64,000 nt of DNA from Terriglobia bacterium (GTDB lineage Bacteria > Acidobacteriota > Terriglobia > Terriglobales > Acidobacteriaceae). Positions within the stretch are counted from its first letter, which is position 1. The number at the start of each line of letters is the position of its first letter. The notes below the pieces were generated by a model. That model made no database searches. It had not been told where the DNA came from and worked only from the letters and a program-made list of their open reading frames with translations. Location: contig JAIQFC010000001.1 of NCBI GenBank assembly GCA_020073465.1, positions 186,001 through 250,000 of the forward strand. Reading direction: 5' to 3'. Both the position numbers and the translations under genes were made by a program. Shown in pieces: positions 8,726 to 18,930 of this stretch.

Positions 8726-9256
8726 TCACGCAGGGACAGCCGCCTCGGCTGTCCCGCCGAGCCCGGCGAGGCGGTTCTTGTCAGGAGCGTAAGGATTCTC
8801 ATCCCGCCTGCACCACGCCCACGGATGATTCTCCCACCGGTCCACTAACCCTCCACGAACCGGATTCTCCAAAACGTACGCCACCTTGGCGTCGAGACTC
8901 TCTGAGGAACGCAACACGCGATCAAACGACTCTGTCTGCCACACTCTTCCACGACGATCCAATTTACGATTGGTCAACTGCGCCGACGCGCCCTTAATCC
9001 CGCCCATGATTTCGGCCAGGGAATAGATTTCATGCATCTTTGAATTCACCACAGGAGTGAAGATCAAATGCACGTGATCCGGCATGACAACGGCGACGTG
9101 GAGGAAATACTTAACATCATTCTCGTGCAGACAGCATTGCAGCGCGATAGAGCGAGCCGCATCGGGCAAGAGCCATCGATGAAATGTACAGAATGTGACA
9201 AAGTGGCGCTTGTCATCGCGCTGCAGATGCGGAAGTTTGCGTCGATAGAATCCCAC
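8726..9256 (-). CDS. REP-associated tyrosine transposase (RAYT, Y1/IS200-like)
   Basis: 176 residues. VAVVMPDHVHLIFTP holds the HUH motif (H61, H63) and DAKVAYVLENPVRGGL holds the single catalytic Tyr (Y127), the two signatures of Y1 transposases. The mid-region GIKGASAQLTNRK and VWQTESFDRVLRSSE are typical of RAYTs rather than full IS200/IS605 elements. Such proteins nick and rejoin REP hairpins as single strands. The gene overlaps a REP at its 3' end: the last residues GTAEAAVPA are encoded by the repeat at 8733-8754. A REPIN lies just beyond its 5' end (9279-9519). It converges with the TPR gene, with stops 2 bp apart. Confidence 0.92.
   Translation of the reverse strand: MGFYRRKLPHLQRDDKRHFVTFCTFHRWLLPDAARSIALQCCLHENDVKYFLHVAVVMPDHVHLIFTPVVNSKMHEIYSLAEIMGGIKGASAQLTNRKLDRRGRVWQTESFDRVLRSSESLDAKVAYVLENPVRGGLVDRWENHPWAWCRRDENPYAPDKNRLAGLGGTAEAAVPA
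8733..8754. repeat. REP hairpin (family D) at the 3' end of the RAYT gene
   Basis: gggacagccg cct cggctgtccc is a perfect 10-bp stem with a 3-nt loop and lies inside the RAYT coding end. The same core (gacagccg...cggctgtc) recurs at 9279, 9475, 35754, 38270 and 44604. Confidence 0.8.
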
Positions 9257-9278
9257 GGGCCACCCGGAACCACGTAGC

Positions 9279-9519
9279 GACAGCCGCCCTTCGACTTCGC
9301 TCAGGGCAGGCTCTCGGCTGTCCGGCGAGAGCGAAGCTCAAGCCGCTAATCTAGGGTACTTTGAAAATCTAAGGTTATATATGGTTAGAGTGTCTAGCAA
9401 AGACAACACGACATTGAGTGCCCGAATTGGGAAGACACGCTGTCGTGCAGGGTGCAGCCTCGCTGCGCTTGGCTGGACAGCCGAGAGCCTGCCCTGAGCG
9501 AAGTCGAAGGGCGGCTGTC
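9279..9519. repeat. REPIN: exact 45-bp inverted repeat around a 151-bp centre
   Basis: The arm 9279-9323 begins gacagccgcccttcgactt and ends ctctcggctgtcc. It is the exact reverse complement of 9475-9519. The two arms face each other across 151 bp that include an AT-rich piece (ggttatatatggtt, 9372-9385). Two REPs in inverted orientation are the definition of a REPIN. It sits between the RAYT gene and ligA. The inner part of each arm contains cttcgacttcgctcagg, which resembles family A. Confidence 0.88.
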
Positions 9520-9538
9520 TCTACGTGGGTCGTTATAA

Positions 9539-11584
<2,046 letters not shown>

Positions 11585-11674
11585 AGGCTCAACCTTCAAC
11601 AAATCGGGTCGCAAGTTCCTGAGTCAAATAGGGCTATGCTGGTGTCAGTTACTAGTTGAGGTGGATTCTACGGT

Positions 11675-12784
11675 ATGCGACGCGCCCGAATGATCGCTCT
11701 AGGGCTCCTGGGTCTCGTATTCTTAATTGTCATTTCCATACATACCTACGCCTGGGTCTTTCGGCTAAGGACAGAACATCTCCTAGCGGAACTGAAAAAC
11801 CTGCGACTTGAGCAGACGCCAGGTGCAACTGTGCTCGAGTTGCGTAATAGACATTCAGCCCATGTGATGGATAAAGGCCCCTGCTCTGAGGCACAGTGTG
11901 CCTTTTCCGTGGAATTCGTAGAGTGGGATTCGATCCGAAGACTAGCGCAGAAGCAGACCTGGCTCGAACGACCAACCTACTACTTGCTGAAGGGACTCCA
12001 ACCATTTGGATTACGTTTCAACTATTTCACGGCACAGCTGCGGATCGACAACAGCAAGTTGCGTGGCGTAGATGCCTGGTTCGCTTCGAGGTCATACGTC
12101 GAGCCCGGATTCTTGTCGAATGTGTCAATAGAGGCTCGTACGGTCGGCAATTTTCGTCATGAGGTCGGGTGGCCGGAGATCTACGAGCATCCTAATCTGT
12201 TTGTCGACAAGCCAAGCATGTGCACCGGATGTAAGTGGTCTGTCGATGCGAATGTCACGTGGCAGGCGAGTCCGGAAGAAGTCGAACGTGCTTTTGGGTT
12301 TGACTTGTCTTGCATCACACGATTTCGCGAGTGCCGCACGCCCGTTGAGTTCTTCCCAGCCGCAGTTCAGGTACTCAACGACGACGCGGCCAAAAGGCCG
12401 GCAAACGTGTGGGGGGATTTTCCGTGTGACACGCGCATGGCGCACATTTTGGGACGTGACAGTGATGTAATCGGGCTGGTACGAATCAAGAAAGTGGAAC
12501 GCTTAGATAAGGATTTCACAAGCATCGACTATGATTTATTGAAACTCCTCAAGGGCCGCAACCTGCAATTGAAGGATGTCCGATTTCGAACGCCGTCCGC
12601 ATCGGCTACCGCCTCGGCGCAGTCTATTCAGCTCGGCTCCGAGAGGATTGTCCTCGTCAACGAGCTATTCGAAAATCAGTCCTCGAGTTCCGGATGCGCT
12701 GTTATGTTACCGACCCCCGAGAACATGAACGCTGTGCAGGCAGGGATTGCGGACGATCGTTCTGGCGTTCTTGAAGCCCGCTAG
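11675..12784 (+). CDS. Membrane-anchored protein of unknown function
   Basis: 369 residues. One N-terminal transmembrane segment (MIALGLLGLVFLIVISIHTY) is followed by a soluble, probably periplasmic region. It has several cysteines (CSEAQC, CTGCKW, CITRFREC, CDTRMAH), possibly disulfide-bonded. No known domain was recognised. GC content is lower than in ligA and the HIT gene on either side, suggesting a lineage-specific gene. It converges with the HIT gene, with stops 12 bp apart. Confidence 0.65.
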   Translation: MRRARMIALGLLGLVFLIVISIHTYAWVFRLRTEHLLAELKNLRLEQTPGATVLELRNRHSAHVMDKGPCSEAQCAFSVEFVEWDSIRRLAQKQTWLERPTYYLLKGLQPFGLRFNYFTAQLRIDNSKLRGVDAWFASRSYVEPGFLSNVSIEARTVGNFRHEVGWPEIYEHPNLFVDKPSMCTGCKWSVDANVTWQASPEEVERAFGFDLSCITRFRECRTPVEFFPAAVQVLNDDAAKRPANVWGDFPCDTRMAHILGRDSDVIGLVRIKKVERLDKDFTSIDYDLLKLLKGRNLQLKDVRFRTPSASATASAQSIQLGSERIVLVNELFENQSSSSGCAVMLPTPENMNAVQAGIADDRSGVLEAR

Positions 12785-12795
12785 GCGAATCTCAA

Positions 12796-13278
12796 TCAAC
12801 TCTTCCCTAGAGCTTTCGTCATCCTCTTCCACGTCTCCTCCAGCGTCTCCGGCAGAACCCTCGTTTCTCCCACTACCGATACGAAGTTTGCATCCGCCAC
12901 CCAGCGCGGCAGGACGTGCATGTGAATGTGTCCCGCTATCCCGGCGCCCGCCGCCTTGCCGATGTTCATGCCCAGGTTGATGCCGTCCGGGTGATAGAGC
13001 TCGCGCAGCGCTGACTCCATTCGCTGCGACAGCGCCATCATCTCCGTGGCGGTGTCAGCCGGCAGCTTTCGCAATTCATCCAAATGCGCATAGGGGACGA
13101 TCATCACGTGGCCGGGCGTGTAGGGGAACGTGTTCAAAATGACGAAGCACAGTTTTCCGCGGTAAACGATGCGCGCCTTCGCGTCGTCCTCCTTGACCGC
13201 ATCGCAAAACACGCAGCCGGAGGCCTTTTCCGTGGTGGAAACATAGGCGTAGCGCCACGGGGTCCAGAGGTAATCCAT
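12796..13278 (-). CDS. HIT-family nucleotide hydrolase/phosphorylase
   Basis: 160 residues from the ATG at 13276-13278 (MDYLWTPWRYAYV). The longer open frame upstream runs through repeats and was trimmed. GCVFCDAV near the N-terminus is the usual CxxC of AP4A-phosphorylase-like HIT proteins. LNTFPYTPGHVMIVPYAHL and the catalytic triad AGHIHMHVLPRW (HxHxH) complete the family signature. It should act on nucleotide phosphoanhydrides such as Ap4A or adenylylated substrates. Confidence 0.92.
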   Translation of the reverse strand: MDYLWTPWRYAYVSTTEKASGCVFCDAVKEDDAKARIVYRGKLCFVILNTFPYTPGHVMIVPYAHLDELRKLPADTATEMMALSQRMESALRELYHPDGINLGMNIGKAAGAGIAGHIHMHVLPRWVADANFVSVVGETRVLPETLEETWKRMTKALGKS

Positions 13279-13370
13279 AGCAGGCGAGGGTAGCAGATCG
13301 GTGCGGCTTGGCAAAAGCGGAAGTGGTTGTGGAACCTCAGGGGGCCGAACAGTGTGCGTGAGAACCATTC

Positions 13371-13454
13371 TTTCGCCCCGCTGGGGCTTGTCTGCTTCCC
13401 ACCTCCCCCCACGGCTTGCGCCGTGGGCTGCATTCTTACGCCGCTTCGCGGCTA
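13371..13454 (-). repeat. Family C repeat (three stem-loops), reverse orientation
   Basis: It contains gccccgctggggc, cccacggcttgcgccgtggg and ccgcttcgcggc in this order. The forward copies at 25001-25085 and 30287-30376 carry the same three hairpins in reverse order. Confidence 0.75.
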
Positions 13455-13620
13455 GGCGCCGGAGCTTTGGTCCACCGCGCCGCAGATTCTCGTTCTCACG
13501 CACGCTCTGAAGCCCGCGCTGCAATCATGCCGTTTCTCGCAGCGCTGAAGCGCTGCGCCACCCAAAGCCATCAGGGAACCCCGCTTTGCAACCTGGCTGT
13601 AACACGCGCCCAATTTGCGT

Positions 13621-13650
13621 TTGACACTGTTCGGAAGCGGTTGCTATAGT
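13621..13650 (+). promoter_or_regulatory. Sigma-70 promoter of rpsA
   Basis: A perfect -35 TTGACA (13621-13626) is followed after 18 bp by TATAGT (13645-13650). It is the best consensus promoter seen in the window and lies about 170 bp before the rpsA start. Confidence 0.75.
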
Positions 13651-13817
13651 CGAGGAGTTCCCTTTGGACGCGGGTTCTCTGTAAAACGTCCGGCAGCTGG
13701 GATTGTCACAAGTTCACTCGCCAGGGTGGGCCAAACACAACCTAACGACTCACTCCAGCAGTCCGCCACGCAGGTTCCCGCATCCCCCGCACCAAGTGCG
13801 AGGCTCAGCAGAGAGGC

Positions 13818-15647
13818 ATGACCTTGTTCGACGACACCACCGCCCACAACTCCGATTCCACCACCATCGTATCCGAACCCGAGACAGCGACGACCGAGCA
13901 GGACGCCAGCGCTGCTTCCGAACCGCAAGCGGCAGCCACGGCTCCGGCAGCTGAGGATAAGCCTGCCGCCGCCGAGGACTTCGCCTCCGCGCTCGAAACC
14001 TTCACCACGGAAGCAGAAGAAGCCGTCAGTGAGGATCGGGTCATCAAAGGGACCGTGCTCAAGCTCACGGGCACCCACGTGGTGGTCGACATCGGGGCCA
14101 AGTCGGAAGGCATGCTCCCGCTTTCGGAGGTGCTCGACCACGAAGGCAATCCCAAGTTCAAGCCCGGCGATGAAATCGATGTGATGCGCGACAAGGGCGA
14201 GGCCGAGGAAGGCTACATCAACCTCTCGCACCAGAAGGCGCAGCGCATTCATGCCTGGGACGAAATTGAGAAAGCGCACAACGAGAAGAAGCCGATCAAG
14301 GCGGTCGTGATCGACCGCATCAAGGGTGGTCTGACCGTCGATATCATGGGCGCCCGCGCCTTTCTGCCGGGCTCGCAAGTCGATCTCCGGCCCATCCGCA
14401 ACCTGGATGGCATGAAGGGCCAGACCATCGAAGTTGCCATCATCAAGCTCAACAAGAAGCGCGGCAACATCGTGGTCTCGCGCAAGGACCTGCTCGAAGG
14501 CGAGCAGAACGAGAAGCGCTCGAAGACGCTCGAGCACCTCGAAGAGGGTTCAATCCTCACCGGAGTGGTCAAGAATCTCACCGAGTACGGCGCATTCGTC
14601 GATCTGGGCGGACTGGACGGCCTGCTGCACATTACCGACATGTCGTGGGGCCGCCTGACGCATCCCAAAGACCTGGTCAACGTAGGCGACCAGATTCAAG
14701 TCAAGGTCCTCAAGTACGACAAGGAGAAACAGCGCGTCTCGCTCGGCTTCAAGCAGCTGACGCCTGATCCGTGGCTGGATGCGGAACACCGCTATCCCGT
14801 GGGCGCGCACGTTTCCGGGCGCGTCATCAGCGTGACCGACTACGGCGCATTCGTCGAGCTTGAGCAGGGAATTGAAGGACTCGTCCACGTCAGCGAGATG
14901 ACGTGGTCCAAGCGCATGAAGCATCCCTCGAAGCTGGTCAATGTTGGCGATCACGTCGAGTGCGTGGTACTCAACGTGAATCCTACCGAGCGGCGCATTT
15001 CGCTCGGCATGCGGCAACTGGCGGCCAATCCCTGGGATTCGTTGCACGAAAAATTCCCTGTCGGCATGACGGTGGAAGGACGCGTCCGCAACTTGACCGA
15101 CTTCGGAGCCTTCATCGAAATCGAAGACGGCATCGACGGCCTGGTGCATGTCAGCAACCTGAGCTGGACCAAGCGCGTGAAGCATCCTTCGGAAGTGCTG
15201 AAGAAGGGTGATCGTGTGAAGGCTGTGGTGCTCGCGATCGAACCCGACAAGCGACGCCTGTCGCTGGGCGTGAAGCAGTTGCAGCCGGATGTCTGGGAGT
15301 CGTTCTTCGCGACCCACCACATCGGCGACGTGGTTCACGGAAAGGTGTTGCGTGTGGCCGCATTTGGCGCGTTCGTCGAAATCGCAGAAGGCGTCGAAGG
15401 CTTGTGCCACAAATCCGAAGCGGTGGATGGCAACGGCCAGCCCCTTCATCTTGAGCCCGGTGTTGAGCACGAGTTCAAGATCATCAAGATGAGTCCGGAA
15501 GAGAAGAAGGTCGGGCTCAGCATTCGCGCCGTCGGCGAAGAGGCCTCGCGCTCGGAAGTGGAAGCTTACAAGCAACCAGTTTCCAGCACGAGTTCGACGA
15601 TTGGTGAGCTGATCTCGTGGAAGCGCGCCAGCAACGAAGGCAACTGA
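13818..15647 (+). CDS. rpsA: 30S ribosomal protein S1
   Basis: 609 residues. After an acidic, Ala/Glu-rich N-terminal extension of about 70 residues come six S1/OB RNA-binding repeats. These include GTVLKLTGTHVVVDIGAKSE, GVVKNLTEYGAFVDLGGLDG, GRVISVTDYGAFVELEQGIE, GRVRNLTDFGAFIEIEDGID and GKVLRVAAFGAFVEIAEGVE. The protein binds mRNA on the 30S platform and helps initiation on structured leaders. The long N-terminal acidic tail differs from the E. coli protein. The gene has its own strong promoter and a long leader, consistent with the autoregulation known for S1. Confidence 0.97.
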   Translation: MTLFDDTTAHNSDSTTIVSEPETATTEQDASAASEPQAAATAPAAEDKPAAAEDFASALETFTTEAEEAVSEDRVIKGTVLKLTGTHVVVDIGAKSEGMLPLSEVLDHEGNPKFKPGDEIDVMRDKGEAEEGYINLSHQKAQRIHAWDEIEKAHNEKKPIKAVVIDRIKGGLTVDIMGARAFLPGSQVDLRPIRNLDGMKGQTIEVAIIKLNKKRGNIVVSRKDLLEGEQNEKRSKTLEHLEEGSILTGVVKNLTEYGAFVDLGGLDGLLHITDMSWGRLTHPKDLVNVGDQIQVKVLKYDKEKQRVSLGFKQLTPDPWLDAEHRYPVGAHVSGRVISVTDYGAFVELEQGIEGLVHVSEMTWSKRMKHPSKLVNVGDHVECVVLNVNPTERRISLGMRQLAANPWDSLHEKFPVGMTVEGRVRNLTDFGAFIEIEDGIDGLVHVSNLSWTKRVKHPSEVLKKGDRVKAVVLAIEPDKRRLSLGVKQLQPDVWESFFATHHIGDVVHGKVLRVAAFGAFVEIAEGVEGLCHKSEAVDGNGQPLHLEPGVEHEFKIIKMSPEEKKVGLSIRAVGEEASRSEVEAYKQPVSSTSSTIGELISWKRASNEGN

Positions 15648-15672
15648 CTTTTCGAGCCTCACCTTCTCCCCT

Positions 15673-15733
15673 GTCATCCTGAGCGGAGTAGGAGCTTCGC
15701 GAATAGCGAAGCTGCTGCGTAGTCGAAGGACCC
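15673..15733 (+). repeat. Family A repeat
   Basis: gtcatcctgagcggagtag at the left and tagtcgaaggacccc at the right bracket a hairpin: agcttcgc (15693-15700), loop gaata, gcgaagct (15706-15713). It lies between rpsA and lpdA. Confidence 0.8.
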
Positions 15734-15887
15734 CGTGTCCGCCTCTACCATCACAGCCCCGTCAGGGAGATTCCACGACGATCCTCCGAGCAACGACCTC
15801 ATCCTCCGCCGTTTGGCCCCGTCCCCCGCCCTGTTCTAGAATCATTCGTTTGCCCAAAGTCATCTCTTCCTACTGAGGACCATTCCT

Positions 15888-17303
15888 TTGCCTGAAACCA
15901 TCTACGACGTAGCCATCATCGGCAGCGGCCCTGCCGGATACACCGCCGCCATCCGCGCCGGCCAGTGGGGCCTGAAAACCGCCCTCATCGAAAAAGACGG
16001 ATTCCTCGGCGGCACCTGCCTGCACGTGGGCTGTATCCCAACCAAGGCGCTGCTGTTCAACGCCGAACTTTGGGACCACCTCAAAGATGCCAAAGAGTTC
16101 GGGATCGAGGGCGTTGACGCGCGCAAACTGAACTGGGCTGCCGTTCAGGAGCGTAAGGGGAAGATTGTCGCCAAGCACGCCAAGGGCCTGGAATTTCTGA
16201 TGAAGAAGAACAAGGTTGAAACGGTGAAAGGCTACGGCAAGCTCACCGGCCCGGCGCAGAACGGCATCCACACGGTCGAAGTCAGCAACGAAGGCAAGGC
16301 CAGCCATCTCAAGGCGAAGAACGTCATCCTTGCTACCGGCTCCGAAGCCCGCATGCTGCCGGGCCTGGAAGCCGACGACCGAGTGCTCACCAATATTGAA
16401 ATCCTCAGCCTGAAAGACATCCCGAAATCGCTCGTGATTGTGGGCGCGGGTGCGGTCGGAGTTGAATTTGCGTCGATCTATCGCTCATTCGACACGGAAG
16501 TGACGATCATCGAAATGCTGCCAAGGCTCGTGCCGGTCGAAGACGAAGAAGTTTCCAAGGAACTCGCCCGCGTCTTCCGCAAGCGCGGCATCGCGTTTCA
16601 CACCAGCGCCAAGGTAGAGAAAGTCGACAAGACTAAGTCTGGAACCGCCGTTACCATCACTGTCGACGGCAAGCAGCAGAAGATCGAAGCGGATAAAATC
16701 CTGATCGCAGTGGGCCGCAAGCCCCGTACAGAAAACATCGGCCTCGAGCGCACGAAGATCAAGCCCGACCGCGGCTTTATCAAAACTGATTCCTGGATGC
16801 AAACCGCCGAGCCCGGCGTCTACGCCGTCGGTGACATCGTGCTGGGCACGCCGCAACTGGCGCACGTCGGATCGATGGAAGCGATCGTCGCCGTAGCGAA
16901 AATCGCCGGCAAGCCCGGCAAGCCAATTAACCCTGAGCACATCCCCGGAGCCACGTACTGCCATCCCGAAATCGGCAGCGTGGGCCTCACCGAAACCAAA
17001 GCCCGCGAGGCCGGATACAACGTGAAGATCGGCAAGTTCCCCTTCACCGCGAACTCGCGAGCCTCCATCGTCGGCCAGCACGAAGGCTTCATCAAAATCG
17101 TCTCCGACGCCGACTACGGCGAGATTCTCGGCGTACACATCATCGGCCCACAAGCGACGGAGTTGATTGCCGAAGCCGTTACTGCCATGGAACTCGAAGC
17201 CACCGTTGAAGACCTGATGTGGACCATCCACGCCCACCCGACATTGGCGGAAGCCATGCTGGACGCGGCGAACAGCGTATACGGGGTCGCGATCAACGCA
17301 TGA
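15888..17303 (+). CDS. lpdA: Dihydrolipoyl dehydrogenase (E3)
   Basis: 471 residues from a TTG start. VAIIGSGPAGYTAAIRA is the FAD-binding fold, GGTCLHVGCIPTKALL holds the redox disulfide (C44, C49), VIVGAGAVGVEFASIY is the NAD site, and the C-terminal WTIHAHPTLAEAM carries the His-Glu dyad. It reoxidises the lipoyl arm of 2-oxo acid dehydrogenase complexes. It lies upstream of lipB and the E1/E2 genes, so it is very probably the E3 of the complex encoded here. Confidence 0.96.
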   Translation: MPETIYDVAIIGSGPAGYTAAIRAGQWGLKTALIEKDGFLGGTCLHVGCIPTKALLFNAELWDHLKDAKEFGIEGVDARKLNWAAVQERKGKIVAKHAKGLEFLMKKNKVETVKGYGKLTGPAQNGIHTVEVSNEGKASHLKAKNVILATGSEARMLPGLEADDRVLTNIEILSLKDIPKSLVIVGAGAVGVEFASIYRSFDTEVTIIEMLPRLVPVEDEEVSKELARVFRKRGIAFHTSAKVEKVDKTKSGTAVTITVDGKQQKIEADKILIAVGRKPRTENIGLERTKIKPDRGFIKTDSWMQTAEPGVYAVGDIVLGTPQLAHVGSMEAIVAVAKIAGKPGKPINPEHIPGATYCHPEIGSVGLTETKAREAGYNVKIGKFPFTANSRASIVGQHEGFIKIVSDADYGEILGVHIIGPQATELIAEAVTAMELEATVEDLMWTIHAHPTLAEAMLDAANSVYGVAINA

Positions 17304-17352
17304 ACTTCATGGCCACGGATTCACGCGGATGACCACGGATAAAGCGAGTCTT

Positions 17353-17416
17353 GTCATCCTGAGCGAAGCGAAGGACCTATGCATTCCTCTGCGCCCTCAG
17401 TGTCCTCCGTAGTGAA
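17353..17416 (+). repeat. Short family A copy followed by a family E copy
   Basis: gtcatcctgagcgaagcgaa continuing to ggacct (17353-17378) is a minimal family A unit lacking the variable hairpin. It is followed by cctctgcgccctcagtgtcc and tccgtagtg, a variant of the family E word cctctgtgtcctctgtggtt seen at 28618-28648 and 37411-37437. Confidence 0.65.
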
Positions 17417-17467
17417 AAGGGTTTTGGTTTTGATCTGCGTGAAGCAGCGAAATCTGCGGTAAGACTT

Positions 17468-18325
17468 TTGATCTCCGTCGTCCAACTCGGCACCATCGAC
17501 TACGCGACAGGCCTGCGCCTGCAACAGCAACTTGTTGACTTGCGCAAAGCCGACAAAATCGGCGACGTCCTCCTCCTGCTTGAACACACACCCGTCATCA
17601 CGTTAGGCCGCAACGCCAAGGCCGCCAACGTAATCGCCTCCCCCGAACTCCTCGCCCGTCGCGGCGTCGAGCTCTTCGAATGCGACCGCGGCGGCGACGT
17701 CACCTTCCACGGCCCCGGCCAGATCGTCGGCTATCCCATCTTCGACTTGCGCGGCTTCGCCACTCCCGACGGCAAACGCAAGACACTCGGCGCCGTCGAA
17801 TTCGTGCGCCGCCTGGAAGAAACCCTGATCCGTACATGCGCCGACTTCGCCATCCCGACCAAGCGAATTGCCGGTCTCACGGGAGTCTGGACCGCCCCCC
17901 ATCCCCTGTCATCCCGAGCGGAGGAGAACGACTCGGCTACGAGTCGTTCTCAGGAGTCGAGGGACCTTGGGTGTGCTCTTGAAGCCGAAGCCAAACTCGC
18001 CGCCATCGGCGTCCACATCTCCCACTTCGTCACCTCGCACGGCTTCGCCCTCAATGTCAACACCGACCTCAGCTACTTCAACCTGATCATCCCCTGCGGC
18101 ATCACGTCGAAGCCCGTCACCTCGATGCAGCAAGAACTCGGCAGAGAACTCGAACTCAACGCCGTCGCCGAATCCATCTCCCGCAACTTCGGCACCGTCT
18201 TCTCCAGCCAGATGCTCTGGGTCGAAACCCTCGACGCCCTCCTCGGCCGCGCCGTCGGCGTTCCTATGAAGCCGCCCACCGAACTCCGCCAGCTCCACAA
18301 AGAAGACGATACGACCTGGGCGTAG
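17468..18325 (+). CDS. lipB: Octanoyltransferase with an in-frame repeat insertion
   Basis: 285 residues from a TTG start. RGGDVTFHGPGQIVGYPIFD is the LipB signature, AKLAAIGVHIS carries the conserved Lys (about K176) and LIIPCGITSK the catalytic Cys (about C210). It moves octanoyl from acyl-ACP to the lipoyl domain of E2, matching its place beside lpdA and E1/E2. Residues about 147-168, between GLTGVW and EAKLAAIG, are encoded by a family A repeat (17908-17970). In typical LipB this is a tight surface turn, so the enzyme probably tolerates the extra 21 or so residues. The last 253 bp overlap an antisense frame. Confidence 0.92.
   Translation: MISVVQLGTIDYATGLRLQQQLVDLRKADKIGDVLLLLEHTPVITLGRNAKAANVIASPELLARRGVELFECDRGGDVTFHGPGQIVGYPIFDLRGFATPDGKRKTLGAVEFVRRLEETLIRTCADFAIPTKRIAGLTGVWTAPHPLSSRAEENDSATSRSQESRDLGCALEAEAKLAAIGVHISHFVTSHGFALNVNTDLSYFNLIIPCGITSKPVTSMQQELGRELELNAVAESISRNFGTVFSSQMLWVETLDALLGRAVGVPMKPPTELRQLHKEDDTTWA
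17908..17970 (+). repeat. Family A repeat inside lipB
   Basis: gtcatcccgagcggagga ... caggagtcgagggacctt, with the stem gaacgactcg (17926-17935), loop gcta, and cgagtcgttc (17940-17949). The element is about 63 bp, a multiple of three, and contains no stop in the lipB frame. Confidence 0.9.
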
Positions 18326-18801
18326 TTTCGGAAGCAGCACCCGACCGCGGAAAGCAATCTCCGATCTACGTTGTGTGCGCCCTTCGAGCGGAATCGTTTC
18401 TGGATGGCACACCCCACCATCAACCACTGTCCAGTAGCCACGGCAAAAAGTAAACCCGCGCTAATGTAGGAGCCCTCGTACCTGCCAACGTGTCTGCTAA
18501 ACGAGATAGGCCACAAGAGCAGATCGCCAACAGACGCGACGAGCATCGAAGGTAAATCCGCCAGTAGGACCGACTTCAAAACCCATGATTGGTAGGTGAA
18601 GTGAAAGGGTCTTCCGGCAAAGAGAGTCCAGTCGGCACCTTGCACACTCTCCAAGAAATTGGCGGCAGCTCGGGAGGGAGGTCCCATGCTGCGGATACCA
18701 AGATCGAGCCAGAGCGCATGAATCGCTGCTAAGAGCCACCCCAAGCGACTTCGTACACACGCCCGAAACAGCAGAGCGACCTTTCTGAACCAGTGTGACA
18801 T
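18073..18801 (-). CDS. Membrane protein of unknown function, 3' end antisense to lipB
   Basis: 242 residues. Residues 1-160 look genuine: basic start (MSHWFRKVALLFRACVRSR), hydrophobic segments near residues 20-32, 75-98 and 112-130, and a plausible loop between. From about residue 160 the frame runs through the 3' end of lipB on the other strand and looks like a shadow. The gene has probably lost its own stop, or ended earlier before lipB decayed into it. No family was recognised. Confidence 0.45.
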   Translation of the reverse strand: MSHWFRKVALLFRACVRSRLGWLLAAIHALWLDLGIRSMGPPSRAAANFLESVQGADWTLFAGRPFHFTYQSWVLKSVLLADLPSMLVASVGDLLLWPISFSRHVGRYEGSYISAGLLFAVATGQWLMVGCAIQKRFRSKGAHNVDRRLLSAVGCCFRNYAQVVSSSLWSWRSSVGGFIGTPTARPRRASRVSTQSIWLEKTVPKLREMDSATALSSSSLPSSCCIEVTGFDVMPQGMIRLK

Positions 18802-18930
18802 GCGCCCTTCCTAGTTGGTATTAGACACCAGACTAATCGGCTCCAGGCGACCCGGATAATAAACTGAACTAGCCCTTCATTCCCCACTCGCGATACCATC
18901 TAATACATCGCGCTCTCGCGCCGCTTTCAC

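Larger units (their letters stand above)
13279..13817. other. Gene-free region: repeats, then the rpsA promoter and leader
   Basis: This 539-bp gap between the divergent HIT and rpsA genes holds a reversed family C repeat (13371-13454), a reversed family B hairpin (cgctgaagcgctgcgccaccc, 13543-13563) and the rpsA promoter (13621-13650). A leader of about 160 nt follows, in which I see no recognised riboswitch. Confidence 0.7.

Noticed and set aside
13279-13524. N-terminal extension of the HIT protein
   Set aside because: The extra 82 residues are read from repeats; the ATG at 13278 gives the standard family start.
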